52,557 nt of DNA from Arenibacter latericius DSM 15913 (lineage in GTDB: Bacteria > Bacteroidota > Bacteroidia > Flavobacteriales > Flavobacteriaceae). The stretch covers positions 1-52,557 of the forward strand of contig NZ_AUKX01000038.1 in the NCBI RefSeq assembly GCF_000424985.1. The letters run 5' to 3'. This document shows, piece by piece, positions 37,491 through 44,908 of the stretch; positions within the stretch are counted from its first letter, which is position 1; the number at the start of each line of letters is the position of its first letter. Position numbers and translations under genes: made by a program. The notes beneath the pieces are model-generated. The model was not told where the DNA came from. It saw only the letters and a program-made list of their open reading frames with translations, and did no database searches.

Positions 37491-38267
37491 ATGAATGTAA
37501 AAGATTTATTAAACTTAAAGGGGAAAATTATCGCAGTGTCAGGTGGTGCTGGATTTTATGGTAAAAGTATAGTGGAAGGGCTGGCCGAAGCTGGAGGAAC
37601 TGTTATAATAGCTTCACGAAATTTAAAAAATGGACAGGATGTTGCTAACGCATTTCGTTTAAAAGGACTTGATGTACATTCTATGCAGGTTGACCAGGGG
37701 GATCATAAATCCGTATTGTCACTTAAAAATAACATTTATGATACATTTGGGAAGTTGGATGTATTCGTAAACAACGCTGTTGCTCGTCCAATGAAAAAAT
37801 ATGATGATCCGATGCAGAATTTTTCAGAATCTATGCGCATTAATGCAACTGGGATGATGGATATTGTGCGTGAAATGTGTGATCTTATTGGGGAAAGTGG
37901 AGGAGGAAGTGTAATCAATATTAGTTCTATGATGGGTATGTATGGTCCTGATCTTTCCAATTATGAGGGAACCGATATGGGAAATCCTCCCCCTGATTAT
38001 TTCTTTCATAGGGCAGGAATAATTAACCTTACCCGATACCTTGCAAGAGTTTTGGGTAAAAAGAATGTAAGGGTAAATTGTGTAAGTCCAGGTGGGCTAT
38101 TCAATAATCAACCAGAACGATTTTTGGAAAATTATTGTAAAAAGGTTCCAGTTGGACGGATGGCAAACAATGATGATATTAAAGGTATTATGGTACTACT
38201 AGCTTCGGATGCAGGTGCCTATATTAATGGAGAAAATATATTGATGGATGGTGGGATGAATGCTTGA
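37491..38267 (+). CDS. SDR-family protein with Lys-to-Arg change in the YxxxK motif
   Basis: A 258-residue SDR related to the one at 32029 (GGAGFYG glycine motif at 18-24, NNAVA, SSMMGM with Ser146). The catalytic pattern YxxxK reads Tyr170-FFH-Arg174, so the lysine is replaced by arginine. VNCVSPGGLFNNQPERFLENY and NYEGTDM resemble PtmA-type SDRs of legionaminic acid gene clusters as I remember them. Either catalysis is modified (for instance isomerase or dehydratase chemistry) or it is weak. It precedes the fusion gene by 46 bases. Confidence 0.78.
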   Translation: MNVKDLLNLKGKIIAVSGGAGFYGKSIVEGLAEAGGTVIIASRNLKNGQDVANAFRLKGLDVHSMQVDQGDHKSVLSLKNNIYDTFGKLDVFVNNAVARPMKKYDDPMQNFSESMRINATGMMDIVREMCDLIGESGGGSVINISSMMGMYGPDLSNYEGTDMGNPPPDYFFHRAGIINLTRYLARVLGKKNVRVNCVSPGGLFNNQPERFLENYCKKVPVGRMANNDDIKGIMVLLASDAGAYINGENILMDGGMNA

Positions 38268-38313
38268 ACAAATTTAATTAATTCAAATGAAATTATAAAA
38301 GTTGGAATTTACA

Positions 38314-40638
38314 ATGACATTACTGAAGCAGGATTATAAAATAATCGTATCCAAGCTTGAAGGCTTTATTCCAGATGAAATATTTGATATTCATGCTCAT
38401 CCCTTTAATCCAGCACATTTTGCTTCGGATGCCTGGCCTTTTTTGCATGATGTTGGTGTTTTGGGCTGTAATGAACATCGGAGCGCATTGTTACGATATA
38501 TGCCGACTAAGACCATTCATGGGCTCTATTTTGGAATGCCTCATAGAACTGCAAACCGAGATGAAATGAATAGATGGGTTAGAGAAGAAACCCAATTGAA
38601 TGGTACATCTTTAAGTCGAGCATTAAAGGTAGTATCTCCTGTAGACGATCCAAAGAAAACTTTAATAGAACTCCGGGATGGCCTTTTTTGCGGTTTGAAA
38701 GTCTATCATGTTTATGCTGAACGACTAGATTCAATGAACGCATCTATAACGGAATACGCACCTGAGTGGATGTGGGAAATATTAAATGAAACGAATGGAA
38801 TCCTACTACTTCACTTGGTTCTTGATAAAGCAATAGCGGATATCGGTAATCAGAAGGAAATAATTCGGTTATGTGCTACTTATCCAAATGTAAGAGTTGT
38901 TCTTGCCCATGTTGCCAGAAGCTTTAATTATAGAAATGCTCGGAATGGTTTATGTTCTATGTCAGAAATTAACAATGTTGTTGTAGATACATCTGCTGTA
39001 TGCGAAACGGAGTCTTTTAGGGCAGTATTTAAAGCTTTAGGGGCGCGTCGTATTCTTTGGGGTTCAGATTTTGCTATAAGTGAGATGCGTGGTCGATGTG
39101 TCTCTACAGGCTCGACGTTTTCTTGGCTTCATCCTGAGATCATAGGTTCTGATTCTAAGACTTCTAATAAAACTGATATGACCTTAGTAGGTATTGAGTC
39201 ACTGTTGTGCTTGCAAGAGATGTGTGAAGATGAAGGGTTGACAGCTGAGGACGTAAAGGATATTTTCTTAAATAATGCACTACGCTTACTTAGCCCACAT
39301 CTTCCTCCTCCAGTAATTCCTACTGAAATGGATGGCCCAGGGTTATGGGAAAGTGCGCGATCAGTGATTTCAGGTGGTACTGGATTGCTGTCTAAACGCT
39401 CAGAAGGATTTGATTCTAATTCTTGGCCTTCCTTTTACTCGCGTTGCTCTGGTTGTGAGGTATGGGATACGTCAGGGCGGAAATATATTGATTATGTAGG
39501 AGCTATTGGTGCTGTTCTACTTGGTTATGCTGATCCAGAGGTAAATGCGGCAGTCAGTCGCCGAATATCTCTAGGCTCATATTGTTCATTAGTAAATCCA
39601 CAGGAAGTTAATTTAGCTGAAATACTCCTTAAGTTGCACCCATGGGCTGGTAAGGTACGTTATGCCCGTACAGGAGGTGAGGCAATGGCTATAGCAGTGC
39701 GTATTGCAAGAGCATCTACTGGTAAAAGTGGTATAGCTTTTTGCGGTTATCATGGTTGGAGTGATTGGTACTTTGCTGCAAATTTAGGTAACGATAAGGC
39801 GTTAGATGGACATTTACTACCAGGTTTAGACCCAAGAGGTGTGCCTCGAGAATTAACTGGTACTTCGGTACCTTTTAAATATAACGATTTAAATTCATTG
39901 GATAATGCACTTAAAAAGCTGAATGGAAATTTTGCCGCAATAGTCATGGAGCCAATGCGCTCACAATTGCCTAATAAAAATTTTATAGAGGAGGTAGCCA
40001 AAAAATGTAGCGCTGCAGGCGGGGTTTTAATTATCGATGAGATTACGAGTGGTTTGCGTTATGGCTTTCCAGGAGCACTTTCAAAAATTGGGATTGTTCC
40101 AGATATTGTTGTCTATGCGAAGGCTATGAGTAATGGTTATCCATTTGCAGCAATTATCGGTCGCGAAGAAGTTATGCGTAAATCCAATAATAGCTTTATT
40201 TCGTCAAGTTATTGGACGGATGGTATTGGAACAGCTGCAGCTCTAGCAGTTATTGAAAAAGTTCAACGCCTAAATGTTCAGGAAGAAGTTTGGAAAAGAG
40301 GTCAAAATTTTCAAATTTCTTTGCGAGCTGTTACTGATCGTTATCCATCCTGTAAAATTGCTATTGGAGGTATGCCTGCCACACCTACACTTAACTTCCA
40401 ACTGGGAGACAAAACAAATGATGCCAAAACTTTATATGTCAGAAAAATGCTTGGTCACGGTTTCCTAGTATCATCTACCTTTTATTTAATGTATGCCCAT
40501 AAGGAGGAGCATCATAATAAATTGATTGTTGCACTTGATATTGTCTTGAAAGAAATTGAGGAAATCATTAAAAGTGGACGGCTTAAGGAAATGGCAGGAA
40601 ATAATCGGAACCAATTAGGATTTGCACGTTTGACTTAA
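38314..40638 (+). CDS. bifunctional amidohydrolase - class III aminotransferase fusion
   Basis: One continuous 774-residue reading frame (ATG 38314; TTG 38302 is less likely) joins two enzymes. Residues about 20-325 are an amidohydrolase-2 barrel: HAH (27-29), Lys129 (GLKVYH), His167 (LLHLV), His199 (LAHVAR), Asp252 (WGSDF). Residues about 345-765 are a class III PLP aminotransferase of the glutamate-1-semialdehyde aminomutase type: TGGEAMAIAVRIAR, GYHGW, Asp575 (IIDEITSG) and Schiff-base Lys603 (YAKAMSNG). Both catalytic sets are complete. Fusion implies that the hydrolase product is passed to the transaminase or mutase, for example a ring-opened or deacylated amino compound. I know no characterised enzyme with this architecture. 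Confidence 0.88.
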   Translation: MTLLKQDYKIIVSKLEGFIPDEIFDIHAHPFNPAHFASDAWPFLHDVGVLGCNEHRSALLRYMPTKTIHGLYFGMPHRTANRDEMNRWVREETQLNGTSLSRALKVVSPVDDPKKTLIELRDGLFCGLKVYHVYAERLDSMNASITEYAPEWMWEILNETNGILLLHLVLDKAIADIGNQKEIIRLCATYPNVRVVLAHVARSFNYRNARNGLCSMSEINNVVVDTSAVCETESFRAVFKALGARRILWGSDFAISEMRGRCVSTGSTFSWLHPEIIGSDSKTSNKTDMTLVGIESLLCLQEMCEDEGLTAEDVKDIFLNNALRLLSPHLPPPVIPTEMDGPGLWESARSVISGGTGLLSKRSEGFDSNSWPSFYSRCSGCEVWDTSGRKYIDYVGAIGAVLLGYADPEVNAAVSRRISLGSYCSLVNPQEVNLAEILLKLHPWAGKVRYARTGGEAMAIAVRIARASTGKSGIAFCGYHGWSDWYFAANLGNDKALDGHLLPGLDPRGVPRELTGTSVPFKYNDLNSLDNALKKLNGNFAAIVMEPMRSQLPNKNFIEEVAKKCSAAGGVLIIDEITSGLRYGFPGALSKIGIVPDIVVYAKAMSNGYPFAAIIGREEVMRKSNNSFISSSYWTDGIGTAAALAVIEKVQRLNVQEEVWKRGQNFQISLRAVTDRYPSCKIAIGGMPATPTLNFQLGDKTNDAKTLYVRKMLGHGFLVSSTFYLMYAHKEEHHNKLIVALDIVLKEIEEIIKSGRLKEMAGNNRNQLGFARLT

Positions 40639-40868
40639 TTTAAGTTAAAACATTTTAATTTGAATGAAGAATATAGGAAAAATAGCATTTTCTAAATAAA
40701 AATTAATTTAGAATGTTTATGGTAGGTGATATTATCAGACGCTTTCCTGAGACAAAAAATTAATAGTCCACTTTTATTATGATAAAAGTAATTGGTGATA
40801 AAAGAAATAGGACTGTAGATATTTAAAAATTATTCATTAATTAGAATATAAACTAAGTAAAATAGGAA
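40639..40868. other. short intergenic region
   Basis: No gene is seen in these 230 bases between the fusion gene and the interrupted dehydrogenase. No operator of the ACTTGT-N3-ACAAGT type is found. Confidence 0.35.
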
Positions 40869-41308
40869 ATGGAAAAACTTGCCATTATAGGATGTGGAAC
40901 CATGGGACATACGATTGCATTAAGTGCAGTTATTTCTGGGATACAAGTAAAAATGTATGGTGTAAACGATGAGGATATAGAAGGAGGAAAAGCGGGTATT
41001 CTCAAAAACCTTAAAACTTTGTCCAATCATGGTTTTATTGATAGAGATAAGATTTTGCTATTAAGTAGTAAAATTATCACAACTTCCTCAATAAATGAAG
41101 TCATAAAGGATGCTACTTATGTGATAGAAGCTATTCCTGAAAATTTAAACTTGAAAATGAATCTTTTTAAAGATTTGGATAATCTTTGTGATGAAGACGT
41201 AATTTTAGCAAGCAATACATCTGGGTTAAGTCCTAACTCCATTGCATCTTTAACAAAATATTCTCATAGAGTAATTGTAACTCACTTTTGGAATCCCGCA
41301 CATCTTGT
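40869..41308 (+). pseudogene. 3-hydroxyacyl-CoA dehydrogenase family protein, 5' part (IS-interrupted)
   Basis: The N-terminal NAD-binding half starts MEKLAIIGCGTMGHTIALS (GCGTMG at 8-13) and runs to VIEAIPENLNLK, ASNTSGLSP and THFWNPAHL, where the IS3 element enters. Joining base 41308 to base 42634 restores one frame of 933 bases (310 residues) reading HFWNPAHLVPLVEVVRGKET. The family includes 3-hydroxybutyryl-CoA, L-carnitine and L-gulonate dehydrogenases; the cluster context favours a sugar-acid or hydroxy-acid substrate. As it stands the gene is broken. Confidence 0.9.
41304..41308. repeat. IS3 target-site duplication, left copy
   Basis: CTTGT here is repeated at 42629-42633 on the other side of the insertion. 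Removing the element and one copy restores the dehydrogenase frame exactly. Confidence 0.8.
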
Positions 41309-41369
41309 TACTTTAGCCCCACATAAGTTCGGAGTGATATTTTAAATTTCAAATTTATACATTTGAGAT

Positions 41370-41681
41370 ATGAAATATAAGAAATGGACCTTAGCGCAGA
41401 AGTTGGAGATATTATCCAGTTCCGAAGAAATAGGTATTGTAGAAACCTGCCGTAAATATGGGGTCAGTACTGGCACTTTTTATTCATGGAAGAAGAAGTT
41501 CGACCAGAAAGGGGAAGCAGGTTTAAAAGTGCCCTATGACACTAAAAGCAAGGAACTGAAAGAAGCAGAAGAGGAAAATCGTGTGCTTCGTAAGTTACTT
41601 GGTGATAAGGAAATTGAACTGGAAGTGCAACGGGAACTTCTAAAAAAAAAGTTTGGGACATCCGATCCAAGAAAGATTTAG
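41370..41681 (+). CDS. IS3-family transposase OrfA
   Basis: A 103-residue protein with an HTH (KWTLAQKLEILSSSEE, CRKYGVSTGTFYSWKKKF) and a leucine-zipper-like coiled coil (KELKEAEEENRVLRKLLGD), as in OrfA of IS3 elements. It binds the IS ends. Codons 92-94 read CTA AAA AAA AAG (41640-41651), a slippery site; a -1 shift there enters the orfB frame, which is open without a stop, and yields the OrfAB fusion that is the active transposase. Confidence 0.92.
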   Translation: MKYKKWTLAQKLEILSSSEEIGIVETCRKYGVSTGTFYSWKKKFDQKGEAGLKVPYDTKSKELKEAEEENRVLRKLLGDKEIELEVQRELLKKKFGTSDPRKI

Positions 41682-42577
41682 TGGATAGGATGCACGCCAA
41701 ACACAAAATCAGCAAGACCAAACTAATAGATATGGTGGGAATGGTTCATAGCAGTTACTATAGAAAGCCCACCAATGGCAAGAAGGGGAATAAACCAAGC
41801 AAGTTTACCTATCACAGCAAAAAAGGCCCGGTTAGCCAGGATAGTGTTATTGAGTCGGTAAAATCAATATTAAAACATCCATTTATTGATTGTGGATATC
41901 GGTTAATGACTTCATACCTAAAGCGGGATGGCTATACTATAAACCACAAAAAGCTTTATAGAATAATGAAAGAAGCAAACCTATTAAAACTAGAAGACCG
42001 GATAGATAGAAGTGGTTCGGGACGCAAGTTTGTTAAGTTTAGAAAAGTAAATACCTCTAGACCTTTTGAATGTCTGGAGATGGATATAAAGATGGTTTGG
42101 ATTCCTAACGCCGGTAAAAACGCTTATTTGCTATCTGTAATAGATGTACACACCCGTAGGATCTTAGCCGACTTTTTTTCCTATTCCATTAAACAGAAAC
42201 AGGTTATAGAATTGCTTTCCCAATTGATTATGGACTACCAATACCCTGATAATATTGTAATAAGGAGTGATAACGGGAGCCAGTTTATAGCCAAAAACGT
42301 GAGGGAATACCTTGAGTTAATAGGCGTGAGCCAAGAATTTACCCACATTGCAACACCGGAGGAAAATGCTCATATAGAAGCTTATCACGGAATTTTAAAG
42401 AAGGAAGTTTTTAATCGATATGAATATAGAACCTTTGGTGAAATAGAGAGAATCTTAAAAGAATACGTAGTGTTTTATAACAATGAAAGGCTACACGGAC
42501 TCTTGGGAAGAATTACCCCCATGGAAAAATGGAACACTGAAAAACATAAAATTGTAACTGAAAAATTAACCGCTTAA
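41681..42577 (+). CDS. IS3-family transposase OrfB (DDE integrase)
   Basis: A 298-residue frame starting at GTG 41681, overlapping the orfA stop by one base. It contains the HTH_21 segment (IESVKSILKHPFIDCGYRLM) and an rve integrase core: CLEMDIKMVWIP (first D), VIRSDNGSQF (second D), and EENAHIEAYHGILKKEV (catalytic E). Termination at 42577 leaves about 50 bases to the right end. Translated mostly as an OrfAB fusion by -1 frameshifting at the A9 run. Confidence 0.93.
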   Translation: MDRMHAKHKISKTKLIDMVGMVHSSYYRKPTNGKKGNKPSKFTYHSKKGPVSQDSVIESVKSILKHPFIDCGYRLMTSYLKRDGYTINHKKLYRIMKEANLLKLEDRIDRSGSGRKFVKFRKVNTSRPFECLEMDIKMVWIPNAGKNAYLLSVIDVHTRRILADFFSYSIKQKQVIELLSQLIMDYQYPDNIVIRSDNGSQFIAKNVREYLELIGVSQEFTHIATPEENAHIEAYHGILKKEVFNRYEYRTFGEIERILKEYVVFYNNERLHGLLGRITPMEKWNTEKHKIVTEKLTA

Positions 42578-42628
42578 ATTAATCAACGAAATTTAAAAGA
42601 ATACTCTTGTTATATAGGGGTCAAACCA

Positions 42629-42633
42629 CTTGT
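42629..42633. repeat. IS3 target-site duplication, right copy
   Basis: CTTGT, identical to 41304-41308, directly after the right end AAACCA of the element. Confidence 0.8.
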
Positions 42634-43126
42634 TCCGCTTGTGGAAGTGGTTAGAGGGAAGGAAACTAATGATAAAACTGTTCGTCGAACATTTGATTTA
42701 TTAAAAAAGATGAAAAAGAAGCCTATTGAAGTGAAAAAGGAAATCCCTGGTTTTGTCGCCAATCGACTTCAATTTGCTTTGTTCCGAGAGGCTTTATTTT
42801 TACATCAGGAGGGTGTAGCTACAATGGAAGATATCGATAAAGCTGTAGTTTATAGCATAGGGAGAAGATTATGTGTTACAGGACCATTGGTCTCAGCGGA
42901 TATGGGAGGACTGGATGTGTTTTCTTCGATATCAGATTATTTGTTTAGTGATCTATGTAATTCTAGTGAATCTTTTTCTTTATTAAAGGAAATGGTTCGT
43001 GATGATAAATTGGGGAGTAAATCTGGACAAGGTTTCTATAATTGGGATAAGTCATTTACTGAAAAAATACATAATAAAAGAGATAAAGAATTAATTCGAT
43101 TATTAAAACTTGATTCAGAATACTAG
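42634..43126 (+). pseudogene. 3-hydroxyacyl-CoA dehydrogenase family protein, 3' part (IS-interrupted)
   Basis: It continues the gene begun at 40869: PLVEVVRGKETND, then KKPIEVKKEIPGFVANRLQF, the hallmark of the helical C-terminal domain, REALFLHQEGVATMEDIDKAV and RLCVTGPLVSADMGGLD, ending at residue 310 of the reconstructed protein. A start at GTG 42641 could give a C-terminal fragment of 161 residues, but without the NAD-binding half it should be inactive. The sequence is otherwise undecayed, so the insertion looks recent. Confidence 0.9.
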
Positions 43127-43295
43127 TTTAGGTATGAATTGTGACAACTCCATTTATGTTTTCTTATTCATATATACCTACTCAAAGATTTTATATATAG
43201 CTTAGTTTTATAGCTGAAATAGTGCTTATCCTTCCCCGACACCTATGTTGATTTTCCTAAACAATTCATGATAAACAGTAAAAAGAAGAATTTGA

Positions 43296-44501
43296 CTAAA
43301 GCAAAAGAGCACTTGCTTCATCTATAACTGAACTATCAAGTTCTTTTAAATAAGCTTGGGTGATAGCCATATTCTGATGTCCTAAAGACTCACTAATAAT
43401 ATCCGTAGCAACCCCTTTCTGCTTTAAGCTATTGGCGAAACTATGCCTAGCGACATAGCTGGTCAAGGTTTTTTCAATATTGCAAATTGAGGCAATCTCT
43501 TTTAAATCCTTGTTATATTTGGCTAATGTTTTCTTCTTGCGATTTTCAATTTGAATCGGGGTCATATTATCACGTAAGAGTAGGGGGAATACATACTTGG
43601 TTCCATTTGAATTGTCTTGAAAATAATTTAAAATATCCCTAACTGGTGGCAGTATGGTAATATTGAAACTACCTTTAGTTTTGGACCTTACATAAAACAG
43701 TTTATCGCCTTTTATTTGTGACCATTCCAAACTCATTTGGTCTGCAAAATTCATTCCACGTGTATAGAAACTGAAGACAAAATATTTATGACTATTGATA
43801 AGGTGAGGATATTTGGAAATGTCCATTTTAATTATTTTCGTTACCTCTTCAAAATCTAGGGCTCTTTTAATAGGCTTGCTCTTTAGCTTAGATATTTTGT
43901 ATTTTTTAAAAGGATATATTGCTGGCGTAATTATATCTCTAGTGATAGCTATGTTGAACAACGTCCTTAACGATCTCATGCGTATACTGATTCCTCCATC
44001 AGTACCATGACAGGATCTTAAATAGCCTTCAAACTTTGACAGAAATGTTACATGAATATCTGAAAATTCCAATTTTGAATTTTTTGTATATCGCTTTAAT
44101 GCTTTAAACGCTTCACCATGAATCCTTGCACTTCCCGTTCTACCAGAAGTGTTTAATTCTTCCATTATTTCCTGCCAAAAACCAAATACATCTTTCTTAT
44201 GGGGATTTGAAGTTATTCTAAAAGCATTTTCGAAATCTTTTAGAGTGAAATGCTCATTTTTAATTTTTAATTCAGAATAAACCGTATAGGCCCTATCCTT
44301 CATCTTAAGTAGTACTCTATTTTGCTGAAGGTACTTGGAGTTATTCTTGAAAAGTCCCAAATTATCATCCCAATTACTTGAACTGCTATTATAAAGTGTA
44401 GTAAAATATTTTGATTTCCTATCTTTAGTGACACGTAAGCATATGGGAAATGTACCATCTAATAGTGGCTTTCTTCTAAGAACCAATCGTATAGTTGCCA
44501 T
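43296..44501 (-). CDS. tyrosine recombinase / integrase (left element)
   Basis: A 401-residue Bacteroidota-type integrase. The N-terminal arm-binding segment (MATIRLVLRRKPLLDGTFPI) is followed by a SAM-like core-binding domain (100-200) and a catalytic domain with Arg248 (FYTRGMNFAD), Arg352 (SYVARHSFA), His375 (LGHQNM) and nucleophile Tyr384 (ITQAYLKEL). The usual HxxR histidine is Tyr349. Its 5' end is about 150 bases from the tRNA fragment at 44654. It reads away from that fragment, into the catabolic island side, as expected for an integrase at the end of an integrated element. Confidence 0.92.
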   Translation of the reverse strand: MATIRLVLRRKPLLDGTFPICLRVTKDRKSKYFTTLYNSSSSNWDDNLGLFKNNSKYLQQNRVLLKMKDRAYTVYSELKIKNEHFTLKDFENAFRITSNPHKKDVFGFWQEIMEELNTSGRTGSARIHGEAFKALKRYTKNSKLEFSDIHVTFLSKFEGYLRSCHGTDGGISIRMRSLRTLFNIAITRDIITPAIYPFKKYKISKLKSKPIKRALDFEEVTKIIKMDISKYPHLINSHKYFVFSFYTRGMNFADQMSLEWSQIKGDKLFYVRSKTKGSFNITILPPVRDILNYFQDNSNGTKYVFPLLLRDNMTPIQIENRKKKTLAKYNKDLKEIASICNIEKTLTSYVARHSFANSLKQKGVATDIISESLGHQNMAITQAYLKELDSSVIDEASALLL

Positions 44502-44653
44502 AATAATAGTTTATCGGGTACAACATAGGTACAACATTTTGTCTAATAAAGGTACAATAATTACAATTAGAAGAAAAGCATTATTTTGTAAATACATGAA
44601 AATCAGCTAATAAGAAGCTAAAAGTAGATATATGAAAAATAAAAATCTGTGCC

Positions 44654-44697
<44 letters not shown>

Positions 44698-44720
44698 AAC
44701 TATTTTATATAGTTGCATTT

Positions 44721-44758
44721 AGCTGTTAATCGACTGATTAGCAGCTTTTTGCGTTTTT
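44721..44758 (+). terminator. terminator-like hairpin after the tRNA fragment
   Basis: AGCTGTTAATC and GATTAGCAGCT pair with one mismatch around a short loop and are followed by TTTTTGCGTTTTT. It probably came with the tRNA 3' region as its terminator. Confidence 0.6.
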
Positions 44759-44844
44759 AGGAGTATCATAAGAAATCACATGAAACCACCTAAAAACGAC
44801 TTCAACGTGTTGAATACGGGATTTTATAAACCTCCTAAATGTCG
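44752..44844. repeat. three short related repeats (possible integrase arm sites)
   Basis: CTCCTAAAAACG (44752-44763, as complement), CACCTAAAAACG (44787-44798) and CTCCTAAATGTCG (44832-44844) are closely similar and lie between the tRNA fragment and the second integrase. Arm-type binding sites of tyrosine recombinases are organised this way. Proposed only from similarity. Confidence 0.4.
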
Positions 44845-44908
44845 TATCTTGAAGTAGCTTCTGAGGGTATTTACTACGTGTTTTTACTTTCTAATTTCAC
44901 TAATCTAA

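Larger units (their letters stand above)
41309..42628 (+). mobile_element. IS3-family insertion sequence, 1320 bp
   Basis: Imperfect terminal inverted repeats: left TACTTTAGCCCCACATAAG, right (complement) TGGTTTGACCCCTATATAAC. The ends follow the TxxTTT..CCCC..ATAA pattern and give a 5-bp duplication CTTGT. It carries overlapping orfA and orfB with a slippery A9 run. Both frames are intact, so the element may still be active. Its orientation is the same as the disrupted gene. Confidence 0.88.

Noticed and set aside
38302-38313. TTG start for the fusion protein
   Set aside because: An ATG four codons downstream (38314) is a better start and no conserved residues are lost.
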